From: Chamaesiphon minutus PCC 6605
Lineage (GTDB): Bacteria; Cyanobacteriota; Cyanobacteriia; Cyanobacteriales; Chamaesiphonaceae
Reading direction: 5' to 3'
Assembly (NCBI RefSeq): GCF_000317145.1
Contig: NC_019697.1
Coordinates: 2,948,385-3,012,384, forward strand
DNA: 64,000 nucleotides
Each line of letters begins with the position of its first letter. The stretch's first letter is position 1. Both the position numbers and the translations under genes were made by a program. This document shows, one piece after another, positions 10,101 to 18,816 of the stretch. The notes beneath the pieces were generated by a model. It saw nothing but the letters and a program-made list of their open reading frames with translations. It did no database searches and had not been told where the DNA came from.

Positions 10101-11290
10101 CATCGGCATTTGTCACGGTCGATGCGCTACCATTAACAGCTAATGGCAAAGTCGATCGTCGCGCCTTACCAACGCCAGATGACGATCTCCAGGTTTCCAC
10201 CGAGGAGCGAGTTGTGCCTCGCGACGAGATCGAACGGCAATTAGCCGAAATTTGGGAACGGGTTTTAGACGTGCGGGAGATCGGGATTAGAGATAACTTC
10301 TTTGAACTAGGCGGTCACTCATTGATGGCGGTGCGATTGTTTGCCGAAGTCGAAAAGATGTGGGGACAAAATTTACCGTTAGCGACTCTGTTCCAAGCCC
10401 AGACGATCGAATTACTCGCCAAAGTATTGCGCCAAAAAGAATGGGTCGCACCCTGGTCGTCATTAGTCGCGATTGAGCCGAGCGGTTCCAAAACACCGAT
10501 CTTCTGTTTTCATCCGATCGGCGGTAACGTGATGGAGTATTACCCCCTCGCTGAATATTTAGGCAAAGATCGCCCGATTTATGGGTTGCAATGTCAAGGG
10601 TTGGATGGCAAACAACCGTTATTAAATAGTATCGAGGAGATGGCCAGCCACTATCTCCAAGAGATCTTAACCGTTCAGCCACACGGGCCTTATTTACTGA
10701 TCGGTTACTCTTTTGGTGGCTTGTTGGTATATGAGGCCGCACAGCAATTAACTAAATTGGGTAAAAAAGTAGATTTACTCGCGATCGTAGATTGTAACGC
10801 TCCCCATCTGCCCCGCGTCCGACCCTCCTTCCTAAAATCTATTCAGATTCATTTAAGTTATTTATGGAAATTAAACCTTTGCGAAAAAATTCAATATATC
10901 AAAGATCGCATAGACTATCGCTTTAATAACGTCGATTATCGCGAATTCTTACTGAGATCTTTCCCTGAAAACGTATCGCCTTCAACCGAACTGCTCCAGC
11001 TAATCGATAATAATTTTAATGTGGATCGAGCGTATATCGCTCGACCTTATCACGGCGACCTGACTTTATTTAGGTGTGAGATGCAGATTCTAGATTATTA
11101 TCTGTCCCCAGATTTAGGATGGGGCGATCTGGTAAGCGGCGACTTAGCTGTTTACAATGTGGCTGGCTCTCACTATAGTATTTTGAGAGAGCCGATCGTC
11201 AGATCTGTCGCCGAAAAGATCGAAGCTTGCTTGCGTAAATTACCGACGAGTGTTACCGAACAAGGTAATAACTTACACGTTTATGAGTAA
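7154..11290 (+). CDS. NRPS termination module: C-A-PCP-thioesterase
   Basis: This 1378-residue protein is a complete elongation and release module. It has a condensation domain (HHIVCDGWS, catalytic His near 188), an adenylation domain (YTSGSTGRPKG near 666, SFDASSFEIWG, YGPTENT, RTGDLVRY, NGKVDRR), a carrier domain (ELGGHSL, Ser near 1055) and a type I thioesterase (GYSFGG Ser near 1186, GSHYS His near 1338). The specificity residues read by eye are D-A-F-W-I-G-G-T-F plus the A10 Lys, the classical valine code. It follows the aminotransferase protein after 187 bases with no other gene between, so its C domain should accept that beta-amino product. The last 8 bases overlap the start of the O-antigen ligase gene. 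There is no strong Shine-Dalgarno; ATG 7154 is followed at once by a second ATG. Confidence 0.93.
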   Translation: MMDCLSERAAEIKITPASDLELLFAVLPPNLVVNSATDSKLLAIDFDPFADGELLLTAPATESQKEIWLGVQLSKEANLACMLSQSLRLAGRLNLDALQGAIEQLANRHESLRTTFSSDGMTISIAKVIKFQSPIIDLSDLTESARGLEIDRQQQLAVSEPFDLRHGPLFRTTILKLTDREHILIFTIHHIVCDGWSMGVIAADLAKFYTALNRGIEPAIGQAEYFSDYAFAERDDLGSPESLETAAYWLDRFADLPPILDLPTDYPRPPLRTFNSSCEHHTLSASLVDRLEKLGVQNRCSLMTTLLAAYEIFLFKLTGQTDLTVGIPTSGQIAAGKYNLVGHCVNFLPLRSRIAPESNFSTYLRSRNTEILDDYERQNFTFGSLLQKLPIPRDASRIPLVSAVFNIDLNPEDDRDAFDGLSREISFNRGSFATFEFFLNAVTTPQGHVKLECQYNTHLFSAATIQNRLQEFENLLAQIVADAERPLRQLSLLSAAQTHRLLVEWNQTETNYPHDRSIHELFEQQVAIAGDAVALVFEAQQLTYRQLNERANQLANYLIASGVKSGELVGIALDRSIETIVGILGILKAGGAYLPLDLSYPAERLAFMLADANVSVLLTKQTSIDRLPPHSARIVYVDTDWDKIATASGANPQQSVRASDVAQVMYTSGSTGRPKGVLMPHRGVVRLVKETNYLDFSPAQVWLQLAPISFDASSFEIWGSLLNGAKLVLFPGEKPTLGELGQIIARHQITTLWLTAGLFHVMVDERIEDLRPLRQLIAGGDVLSVPHVQKVLSMLPNCQLINGYGPTENTTFTCCHRVTSLARFNSIPIGRPIANTQVYILDLDRQPVPIGVPGELYIGGDGLAQGYLNRPDLTAEKFITNPFAGAGKLYRTGDLVRYLPDGEIEFLGRIDNQVKIRGFRIELGEIDAVLSQHPQVREVRVIDREDRPGDKRLVAYIVTHRAQPPTEDWRSFLLFRLPEYLVPSAFVTVDALPLTANGKVDRRALPTPDDDLQVSTEERVVPRDEIERQLAEIWERVLDVREIGIRDNFFELGGHSLMAVRLFAEVEKMWGQNLPLATLFQAQTIELLAKVLRQKEWVAPWSSLVAIEPSGSKTPIFCFHPIGGNVMEYYPLAEYLGKDRPIYGLQCQGLDGKQPLLNSIEEMASHYLQEILTVQPHGPYLLIGYSFGGLLVYEAAQQLTKLGKKVDLLAIVDCNAPHLPRVRPSFLKSIQIHLSYLWKLNLCEKIQYIKDRIDYRFNNVDYREFLLRSFPENVSPSTELLQLIDNNFNVDRAYIARPYHGDLTLFRCEMQILDYYLSPDLGWGDLVSGDLAVYNVAGSHYSILREPIVRSVAEKIEACLRKLPTSVTEQGNNLHVYE

Positions 11291-12551
11291 ATATCTGGGG
11301 ACTGCCGAACGATGGTTTGTGATTTTATCGCTGATATTTTATTCATCGGGGCCGCTACCGCTCATTCTTTCGGGCGGAGCCGGACAAGGCATCGATGAAG
11401 AATCTACGGCTGTAGTCGATTACACTTTACAACAAAGTTTCTTCTTTGTTAACTATCTGATTTCTTTAGTATTATTAACTCTGCGCTGGAAAAAAGCAAT
11501 TTTTACTTTGAGTAAAGATCGGACGATCTGGTTGCTGATGTTGCTGGCGGTCGTTTCGGTAATGTGGTCTTTTAGTCCGCAGCTAACTCGACCTCGAAGT
11601 ATCGCGCTAGTCGGTACTAGCTTGTTTGGATTGTATATTGCTTCGCGATTTTCAATTCGAGAGCAACTGAAGTTGTTGGGATGGAGTTGCGGCTTAATTG
11701 TGATTTTGAGCTTCTTATTTGCCATTATCATTCCTTACTATGGAACGATGGCAGTGGGCATTCATACGGGAGCTTGGCGTGGTATTTACGTTCACAAAAA
11801 TGTGTTAGGTAAAATCATGGGACTCAGCGGCATCGTTTTTGTACTTTTAGCGATGGATGCCAAAGCGAAACGGTGGTTTCCTTGGCTGGGACTAGGATTG
11901 TCATTCGCGCTACTATTACTCTCCAAATCTTCATCAGCAACGATTAATTTTCTAACCGCAATCGGCTCTCTCGCCATTTACAGCACTTTTCGCTGGCGGT
12001 TTCATTTAATGGTTCCAGCTATCATTGCAATCTCGATCTTGGGTGGAGGGCTATCCTGGTGGTTGAATCAAAATTCGGCACTTTTATTGGGATCGATCGG
12101 CAAAGATCCTACCCTCACTGGGAGGACGGAAATGTGGCCGCATATCATGGAAATGATTTGGAAACAACCGTGGCTGGGGTATGGATATAGCGCGTTTTGG
12201 AATGATTGGGATAGCCCAGGAGCTTATGTGTGGTATGCCTCTAGGTGGACGCCACCCAACTCTCACAATGGATTTTTGGATCTGTGGTTGGATTTTGGCC
12301 TGGTGGGTGTCATTGTATTCGCGATCGGATTTTTTCAAACATTACTTAAAAGCTTAAATGTGGTGCGAGTCGATAAATATTGGGCGAGTTTTTGGGGATT
12401 AGTATATTTAACATATCTAATTTTGGGAAATATCACCGAAAGCGCGCTGATCGCCCGCAATGATATCTTTTGGCTGCTTTATATCACCATCTCATTCTCA
12501 CTAGCAATCGATAGCTCATCAACAGACAAAATGTCTATTCAGAATTTATAA
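11283..12551 (+). CDS. O-antigen ligase/polymerase family membrane protein (Wzy-like)
   Basis: The protein has about 422 residues and 10-12 hydrophobic segments. A longer periplasmic-type loop carries GYGYSAFW and the NSHNGFLDLWLDFG motif typical of the Wzy_C/O-antigen ligase family. Such proteins polymerise repeat units or ligate glycans on the outer face of the inner membrane. I chose ATG 11283 over the upstream in-frame start at 11250 because it gives a normal N-terminus. It overlaps the last 8 bases of the NRPS gene, so translation is probably coupled. The stop shares one base (TAATG) with the next ATG. Whether it acts as polymerase or ligase cannot be told from sequence. Confidence 0.85.
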   Translation: MSKYLGTAERWFVILSLIFYSSGPLPLILSGGAGQGIDEESTAVVDYTLQQSFFFVNYLISLVLLTLRWKKAIFTLSKDRTIWLLMLLAVVSVMWSFSPQLTRPRSIALVGTSLFGLYIASRFSIREQLKLLGWSCGLIVILSFLFAIIIPYYGTMAVGIHTGAWRGIYVHKNVLGKIMGLSGIVFVLLAMDAKAKRWFPWLGLGLSFALLLLSKSSSATINFLTAIGSLAIYSTFRWRFHLMVPAIIAISILGGGLSWWLNQNSALLLGSIGKDPTLTGRTEMWPHIMEMIWKQPWLGYGYSAFWNDWDSPGAYVWYASRWTPPNSHNGFLDLWLDFGLVGVIVFAIGFFQTLLKSLNVVRVDKYWASFWGLVYLTYLILGNITESALIARNDIFWLLYITISFSLAIDSSSTDKMSIQNL

Positions 12552-13858
12552 TGCGGCAGTTACAGCAGATTAAAAATTATATCAATCGCATCATGCAACA
12601 GCCGCTAGTTCGGGGTACTGTATGGCTGCTGATCGGTCGTGGCATGAGTTTAGTCTTACAAGCTGCTTACTTTGTAACGATCGCGCGCACCTTAGGAGTA
12701 GCCAAATATGGTGAATTTGTCACCATTACCGCACTAATGGCGATCGTCTCACCCTTTGTCGGCATGGGGATTGAAATTTTGCTGCTCAAGAATGTCGCCA
12801 AAAATCGCACTTTATTCGCTGCTTACTGGGGCAACTCGCTGGTAATTACGGCGGTAACGGGAGTGGGATTCATTCTGTTATTGATGCTGCTAGCTCCCTC
12901 ACTATTGGCGCACTCGATCTCGCTGCTGGCGATCTTATTAGTAGCTGTGAGCGATTTGATTTTCGGCAGTATTACAAATATTGCAGGTCGATCGTTTCAA
13001 GCTATCGATCGGTTGAATATCTCCGCTCAAATCGGTATTTTTTTAATGTTTACCAAAGTACTAGCCGCGATCGCGCTGCTCGAGTATTTTCCCAATCCGA
13101 CAGGTTTAGAGTGGGTGTGGTTGTATTCTGCTAGTAGTGTGCTGTCGGCACTATTTGCTGTCATCCAGGTTCAGCGATACTTGGGATCGCCAACCTTGGA
13201 GTTGAGTCGCCTTAAATCCGAACTAGGCGAAGGTTTATCTTTTTCGATCAGTAATTCTGCCACTACCATTTACAGCGATATTGACAAAACCATGCTGGGG
13301 AAACTATCGACGCTGGCAGCTACGGGGATCTACGCCGCTGCTTATCGGTTGATCGATGTGGCTTTTATCCCAGTTATTTCGATTTGTGGTGCTGCTTATG
13401 CCGATTTTTTTCGCAAAGGCAAAGATGGCATTGGTGCGGCGTTAGCTTTTGCCAAACCATTAGTGGCAATTAGTGGCTCTTATAGCCTGCTAGCAGGGCT
13501 GGGAATGCTCTTACTTTCGCCTCTGGTGCCGATTGTCTTGGGGGCTGAATATATTCCAGTGGTAGAGGCATTGCGCTGGTTATCGCCAATTCCGCTGTTT
13601 AGAGCCATGCAACATTTGGGTGGCGATATCCTCAGTGGTTCTGGCTTCCAAACTTGGCGCAGTGGCGTAGAAACCAGTATCGCTGGATTGAATATCGCGC
13701 TCAATTTGTGGTTGATTCCGCTGTATTCGTGGCACGGAGCGGCGTGGGCGAGTTTGGTTTCAGATGGATTGCTGATGATTTTGTTTTGGCTGTCAGTAGC
13801 GTTCTTTTATTGGAAACAAAAGTCTCAACCTTTTGAAGGACGTTCGGACAAACTGTAA
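12551..13858 (+). CDS. Polysaccharide flippase, Wzx/MATE-like (oligosaccharide exporter)
   Basis: The 435-residue protein is hydrophobic with about 12-14 predicted membrane helices. It has the N-terminal pattern of the polysaccharide-biosynthesis flippase family (GRGMSLVLQAAYFVTIARTLGVAKYGEF). It should move lipid-linked repeat units across the inner membrane. The ATG overlaps the stop of the Wzy-like gene by one base. Wzy and Wzx side by side support a Wzx/Wzy-dependent glycan pathway. Confidence 0.85.
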   Translation: MRQLQQIKNYINRIMQQPLVRGTVWLLIGRGMSLVLQAAYFVTIARTLGVAKYGEFVTITALMAIVSPFVGMGIEILLLKNVAKNRTLFAAYWGNSLVITAVTGVGFILLLMLLAPSLLAHSISLLAILLVAVSDLIFGSITNIAGRSFQAIDRLNISAQIGIFLMFTKVLAAIALLEYFPNPTGLEWVWLYSASSVLSALFAVIQVQRYLGSPTLELSRLKSELGEGLSFSISNSATTIYSDIDKTMLGKLSTLAATGIYAAAYRLIDVAFIPVISICGAAYADFFRKGKDGIGAALAFAKPLVAISGSYSLLAGLGMLLLSPLVPIVLGAEYIPVVEALRWLSPIPLFRAMQHLGGDILSGSGFQTWRSGVETSIAGLNIALNLWLIPLYSWHGAAWASLVSDGLLMILFWLSVAFFYWKQKSQPFEGRSDKL

Positions 13859-13931
13859 AGATCGCTCTGACCCTGATTTCGAGTCCAAATTACCGAAGTT
13901 ATCAGAATTAAAGCTAATTTTTTTAATATAA

Positions 13932-15149
13932 ATGCTCGATATGAAAATAACTTTAGTATGTCAAGAAATACCTTATCCAGCCATTCACGGTAGTCGGATC
14001 GATATCTGGCGGCGCATCAAAGCTTTTGCAGCCCAAGGTGTCGAACTACAAACGATCTTTTGGTGGTTTGGTAATGCGCCAACTGCCGAAGACATTGCCG
14101 AAATTCATAAATATGCCAGCCAGGTACATCCATTAGAAATCGAACAAACATCGATCTCCCGCCTGCGCCGAGCTACCGATCTATGGACTTATCCGCTGGC
14201 AACTTCTTCGCGACGAGTTAAAGGCCAAAAATTAGCACAGCTCGTCCAGTCCGTAAGAGAATTTAGTCCCGATCTAATTTTTTTGGATGGTTTGCATGGT
14301 GGGGCGATCGCGACGATCTTGAGCCGCGAGTTAAATGTGCCACTGGTGACCCGCTCTCATAATATCGAACATCTTTATGCTAAAAAATTACTCGCTGCGG
14401 CGGTTGGCTTTAAAGATAAACTCAGGCAATCGCTATCGATGCTGCATTTAGAACGCTATGAAAAAGACATTCTAGCCAAGAGTGCATTGTTTTACGATAT
14501 TTCCGCCGATGACTTAAAATTTTGGCAAGATCTTAACTTCACTAACGGTCGTTTATTACCGCCGATCTTTGAATTTTCAGATCGATCGACTAGTGAAAAT
14601 CGCGATGTCGCTCAATCCGAGGGTGCTTACGATCTGGTGTTTTTAGGTAACTTAAATACCGAAAATAATGTCGCAGGTGTCATCTGGTTTTTAACTCAGG
14701 TATTCCCGATCGTGCGCGAGCGATTGCCGCTGGTAAAGGTACTCATCGCTGGCTTCAAGCCTGTCGATCGAATTGTCGAGATGTGCGAATGCACTGCTGG
14801 CGTAACTTTAAGCATTAACCCTGTCTCGGCTAGCGATACCTATCGATCGGGCGCGGTACTCATCAACCCGATCTTAACGGGCAGCGGCGTCAAAATCAAA
14901 TCGATCGAAATGTTACAATTTGGCAAACCGATAGTTTCGACTAGCGAAGGCGTATCTGGTTTACCAACCGACATCAAACAATATTTTAAAATTGCTAACG
15001 ATCGGGTTGCATTTGCAAATGCCGCGATCGAATTTTTAACAACTAAGTCGGATGTACCGCTGGTCGATCGACAGTTATTAGAGTCTTATTTCGGTGCCAA
15101 AATTATCGATGATGTTGTTGCCGAACTAAAATCGATCGCCCGCCCCTAA
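13932..15149 (+). CDS. Glycosyltransferase, GT4-like (GT-B fold)
   Basis: The 405-residue protein has an N-terminal Rossmann half starting ITLVCQEIPYPAIHGSRIDIW, as in group 1 transferases. The C-terminal half has the nucleotide-sugar region (LVFLGNLNTENNV; GSGVKIKSIEMLQFGKPIVST). It probably adds a sugar to a lipid-linked repeat unit at the cytoplasmic face. A second ATG at 13941 would remove only three residues and is an equally good start. It lies 73 bases after the flippase in the same direction. Donor and acceptor are unknown. Confidence 0.82.
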   Translation: MLDMKITLVCQEIPYPAIHGSRIDIWRRIKAFAAQGVELQTIFWWFGNAPTAEDIAEIHKYASQVHPLEIEQTSISRLRRATDLWTYPLATSSRRVKGQKLAQLVQSVREFSPDLIFLDGLHGGAIATILSRELNVPLVTRSHNIEHLYAKKLLAAAVGFKDKLRQSLSMLHLERYEKDILAKSALFYDISADDLKFWQDLNFTNGRLLPPIFEFSDRSTSENRDVAQSEGAYDLVFLGNLNTENNVAGVIWFLTQVFPIVRERLPLVKVLIAGFKPVDRIVEMCECTAGVTLSINPVSASDTYRSGAVLINPILTGSGVKIKSIEMLQFGKPIVSTSEGVSGLPTDIKQYFKIANDRVAFANAAIEFLTTKSDVPLVDRQLLESYFGAKIIDDVVAELKSIARP

Positions 15150-15187
15150 AATTTTTCTCAATTAATAAAGTTATTTCAGGACGAGTT

Positions 15188-16396
15188 ATGCTGGACGCAC
15201 AAACTATATCTAACAAACCGCCAGATCGGGATCTCAGCAAGTCTTTACGAATTGCCCTTCTATTTCCGACTGTAGAATTGGGGAATTATTGGCAACCAGT
15301 ACTCAAAGAGTTGGCCGATATTTCCGAGCGAGTGATGTTGTACACGGGGCGACCCTGGGCGGGATTCGACCCCAATGACCCCGAAAATATCCATGTCGAA
15401 GTTGTAGGTAAAACGGTCAGAGTAAATAATTCTGAATCGAAAACCGATTACAGTGGCGGCTATATGATGCTATCGCCCCGAATTATCGGGCGCATCTTAG
15501 CTTTTAAACCGCAAGTTGTCATCGCCTGTGGGTTTTCGATTTGGACGATGCTGGCAATTATTTTCAAACCGATCGGTCGCTGGCGCGTGATTCTCGCCTG
15601 GGATGGTAGTTCGCCAAATGTGGATTTTCGTAATTCTAAACTGCGGTTGTGGGTGCGCGCGACGATCGCGCGGTTTGTCGATCGATTTATTACTAATAGC
15701 GAAGCTGGCAAAGCTTATTTTTGCGAGTATTTAGGTGTCGAGGGTCAAAAAATTACCGTCAAACCCTATTTAGTGCCAGATCCTCAAACTTTATCGAGCC
15801 GATTATTGACAGCGACAGCCACCGTAGATCTCCAGTTGCCGTCGCCAATTTTTCTGTATGTGGGTCGGCTCGAAGAGCGCAAAGGAGTGCATTTGCTCCT
15901 CCAAGCGTGTCATCTTTTACGCCAACAGAGCTGTCAATTCTCGCTGGCGATCGCCGGACGCGGGCCGCAACAGGATGAGCTGCAAGCCTATTGTCACAGC
16001 CACGATCTCGACGATTGCGTCGAGTGGTTGGGGTGGATCGACTACCGCCAACTGGGGGCATATTTCCAGCAAGCTGATATCTTGGTATTTCCATCGCTAG
16101 AAGATATCTGGGGGATGGTGACACTAGAAGCAATGGCCTTTGGCAAACCCGTTTTAGCCTCCAAATGGGCGGGATCGTCAGAGCTAATCGTCGATGGTCA
16201 AAATGGTTGGCTCTGCGATCCCCACGATCCCACCGCGATGGCGGCACAAATGCGCTCGGCGATCGATCGACCCGCGCTCATCACGACGGTGGGTAAGGCT
16301 GCCGCCGCGACGCTCTGCGAGCATACACCCCAGGCAGTAGCCCGCTTTTTGGCGCGAGTGAGCCTGCAATCGATCGACGGCAATATGGTTGAATAG
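15188..16396 (+). CDS. Glycosyltransferase family 4 (group 1)
   Basis: The 402-residue protein has the classic C-terminal GT4 signatures: FLYVGRLEERKGVHLLLQAC (donor-binding entry), FPSLEDIWGMVTLEAMAFGKPVLAS (the E-x7-E type motif) and a final helix. The N-terminal half is the acceptor domain. It is the second GT-B enzyme in the EPS block and lies 38 bases after the previous one. The sugar it transfers cannot be predicted. Confidence 0.88.
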   Translation: MLDAQTISNKPPDRDLSKSLRIALLFPTVELGNYWQPVLKELADISERVMLYTGRPWAGFDPNDPENIHVEVVGKTVRVNNSESKTDYSGGYMMLSPRIIGRILAFKPQVVIACGFSIWTMLAIIFKPIGRWRVILAWDGSSPNVDFRNSKLRLWVRATIARFVDRFITNSEAGKAYFCEYLGVEGQKITVKPYLVPDPQTLSSRLLTATATVDLQLPSPIFLYVGRLEERKGVHLLLQACHLLRQQSCQFSLAIAGRGPQQDELQAYCHSHDLDDCVEWLGWIDYRQLGAYFQQADILVFPSLEDIWGMVTLEAMAFGKPVLASKWAGSSELIVDGQNGWLCDPHDPTAMAAQMRSAIDRPALITTVGKAAAATLCEHTPQAVARFLARVSLQSIDGNMVE

Positions 16397-16441
16397 TCAA
16401 CCGATTGCATCTGACGAGCGGGTATCACCAACAGCAAGAAC

Positions 16442-17644
16442 ATGTCTAAATTATATTTGCAACGTTTATTGTCTAGAAGACAATTTTTTATTGGCGGAAT
16501 TAGTACGGCGACGGCGATCGCGACTTTATTTTTAACTAAACTCCAAGTCCTGAGTTATCTAATTTATCCCTTCAAGTCCGAGGCGGGTAAATTAGCCGAT
16601 CTTCAGTCGCGAAAATTTGTAGTCGTTGGTAAAAAGTCACTCCAGCAACGCGCTCGATCGAAAGGGATAATTTATGGAGCCTTTCCAGAGGCAGACGATC
16701 GAAAATTTGCTAAAGATTCCGAGTTTAGATCTAAATTAGTCAGCGAATGTAAGATGATGCCAGTGGGTACTTACTGGTATACCCATCGACCTAAGCCGGA
16801 TACTTTTGACTTTACTAGTTCTGACTACTTTGTGAAATTCGGCACGGAAAATAAACTGCTGATGCGCGGACATCCCCTAGTGTGGCACGAGTTTTTACCC
16901 GACTGGGTGGCAGCAACAGTGACTAAAGACAATGCCAAGCAAATTTTGACTAATCATGTGGAAACGATTGTCAAGCGTTATGCCGGAAAAATTCACTCGT
17001 GGGATGTCGTGAATGAAGGCATCGATATTAGTAAAGGTCGGCGTGCTGACGGCATTAGGAATAGTCTGTGGATGAAGTTTTTAGGAGCTGATTATCTGGA
17101 TATTGCCTTTCGGACGGCGGCCAAAGCCGATCCGCGCGCTAAATTAGTTTATAACGATTTTGGCGTAGAATACGACTCCGCTGGATATGACGAAAAGCGC
17201 GAAGCGATCTTAAATTTATTACAGCGGCTCAAGTCAAATGGAACGCCAATTTACGCGCTAGGTATTCAGTCACATTTATTTGGCGATCGCCATCCTTTTA
17301 AACCCCGTAAATTTCAAGAGTTTCTCAAAAATGTCGCTAGTTTAGGTCTAAAAATTATGATTACCGAACTAGATGTCGAAGACCGTCACTTACCAAAAGA
17401 TATCGCACAACGAGATCGGTTAGTTGCCGCAGCGTATGAAGATTATCTGGCCGTTGCTTTGGCTCAAAAGGCCGTTGTTTCGGTCACTACTTGGGGATTG
17501 AGCGATCGCTATACTTGGCTGGCAGGTCACAATTTTCGCGCCGATAAGGCCGAGAAACGTCCCTTGCCTTTCGATCGCAACTTAAAACCCAAATTAGCTT
17601 GGAATGCCATCGCGCGGGCTTTCGATCGCGCGCCAAAACGCTAA
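16442..17644 (+). CDS. Glycoside hydrolase family 10 (endo-xylanase-like), probable Tat-exported
   Basis: The 400-residue protein begins with a twin-arginine motif (LSRRQFFIGG) and a hydrophobic stretch, so it is probably exported folded. The rest is a GH10 barrel: GHPLVWHEFLPDW, WDVVNEG (acid/base Glu near 192), and ITELDVEDR (nucleophile Glu near 309), with TTWGLSDRYTWL near the end. All catalytic motifs are intact. GH10 enzymes usually cleave beta-1,4-xylan. In this setting it more likely trims or releases the exopolysaccharide made by the neighbouring genes; that is inference. It lies 45 bases after the GT4 gene. Confidence 0.88.
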   Translation: MSKLYLQRLLSRRQFFIGGISTATAIATLFLTKLQVLSYLIYPFKSEAGKLADLQSRKFVVVGKKSLQQRARSKGIIYGAFPEADDRKFAKDSEFRSKLVSECKMMPVGTYWYTHRPKPDTFDFTSSDYFVKFGTENKLLMRGHPLVWHEFLPDWVAATVTKDNAKQILTNHVETIVKRYAGKIHSWDVVNEGIDISKGRRADGIRNSLWMKFLGADYLDIAFRTAAKADPRAKLVYNDFGVEYDSAGYDEKREAILNLLQRLKSNGTPIYALGIQSHLFGDRHPFKPRKFQEFLKNVASLGLKIMITELDVEDRHLPKDIAQRDRLVAAAYEDYLAVALAQKAVVSVTTWGLSDRYTWLAGHNFRADKAEKRPLPFDRNLKPKLAWNAIARAFDRAPKR

Positions 17645-17711
17645 ATTAATTGATAATCGATCGTTGATAGTTGGGTGTTGGGGGATTATTTCAAACATTA
17701 TTTACTCATTA

Positions 17712-18620
17712 ATGTCTGCAAACATAGAGATCGTTCGGATTAAAAACATGCAAGTTAATTCAAAATCTTCCATAATATATGTTAAACCGATCGGCGGTTT
17801 ATGCAATCGACTTCGGGTCATCGATTCGGCACTCACTTTGGCACGGCAGAATCATAGCTATTTACATGTAATTTGGCATTTAAATGCCGAATTAAACTGT
17901 AGATTTGAAGACTTATTCGAGCTGCCTACTAGTATCGATAAGATCGAGCAACCCCAGACATCAGATTTACTCAATCGAGCGGTCGAGAAATTGTATCGTA
18001 CCAAAATTGGTGGCTTAATTCAAAATTTCTACTTAAAAGATGTCTTCAAGTCCTTCGATCTGGTCTTAACATACGATCGAATGGATCGTTATCACAATCT
18101 CCACTATCGAGATTGTAACTTTCCCGAACTGACTGCGGCGAAGCGCGCTTATATTACTACCCCGCATTCCTTTTATCCTGCCGCTCGACCTTTTCGGGAT
18201 TTTGTACCAGTAAAACGGTTACAACAAATTATTGACGAGTATTCCCAAAATTTCGATCGGGTTGTTGGCGTTCATATCAGACGCACAGACAATCGACAAT
18301 CCTCCGCCGCTAGCTCGACAGCCGGATTCATTGAATTAATGCAAGCAGAAATTCAAAAAGACGATCGCACCAAATTTTTTGTAGCTACAGATTCTGAGTT
18401 AGAAGAGCATAATTTAAAGTTAATGTTTCCAGATCGGATCGTCACTTACCCAAAACAATCGCTCGATCGTAACAATCCCAAGGCTATTCAAGATGCTGTC
18501 ATCGATCTTTACTGCTTATCAAAATGTCGTAAATTAATCGGCAGCTACTATAGCTCTTTTACCGCTCTTGCCTATCAGATCCATAATATAGATTATACAA
18601 TAGTCAAAGATCGATCTTGA
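17712..18620 (+). CDS. Fucosyltransferase-like protein (HxRRxD motif, O-FucT/NodZ type)
   Basis: The core shows VGVHIRRTDN, the HxRRxD donor-binding motif of alpha-1,2/1,6-fucosyltransferases and NodZ-type enzymes, and an N-terminal GGLCNRLRVIDSAL nucleotide-site pattern. A later DLYCLSKCRKLIGSYYSSFT block matches the conserved C-terminal region of this fold. The frame is open back to 17604, but that segment overlaps the GH10 gene, so I start at ATG 17712 (ATG 17748 is also possible). It probably adds a deoxysugar to the glycan. About 302 residues. Confidence 0.72.
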   Translation: MSANIEIVRIKNMQVNSKSSIIYVKPIGGLCNRLRVIDSALTLARQNHSYLHVIWHLNAELNCRFEDLFELPTSIDKIEQPQTSDLLNRAVEKLYRTKIGGLIQNFYLKDVFKSFDLVLTYDRMDRYHNLHYRDCNFPELTAAKRAYITTPHSFYPAARPFRDFVPVKRLQQIIDEYSQNFDRVVGVHIRRTDNRQSSAASSTAGFIELMQAEIQKDDRTKFFVATDSELEEHNLKLMFPDRIVTYPKQSLDRNNPKAIQDAVIDLYCLSKCRKLIGSYYSSFTALAYQIHNIDYTIVKDRS

Positions 18621-18816
18621 CCGTACAAGCGGCTTTTTTTAGATCGGTGTTTTGGCGGATTACCTGAAAAAACATTTACAGTAATATTATAAAAAACTCA
18701 ACTTGTCAATCCAAGATTTTTTATAAATTTAGACAATCCGATAACGATCGATACTCAGCCGCTCGCAAGTACGCTAATAGCTACTAACGATCGGAAACGC
18801 ATCATTAAAGTACGCT
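18621..18816 (+). promoter_or_regulatory. Leader region with shared 15-bp element and AT-rich promoter-like stretch
   Basis: This 196-base gap holds GTGTTTTGGCGGATT at 18647-18661, identical to a copy at 19747-19761 before the kinase gene. An AT-rich stretch follows (TAATATTATAAAA near 18682-18694) that could hold a -10 element. No small gene is seen. Confidence 0.45.

Noticed and set aside
15759-16247. Minus-strand frame of 162 codons
   Set aside because: Lies fully within a clear GT4 gene; Arg/Pro/Ser-rich product typical of a shadow frame.
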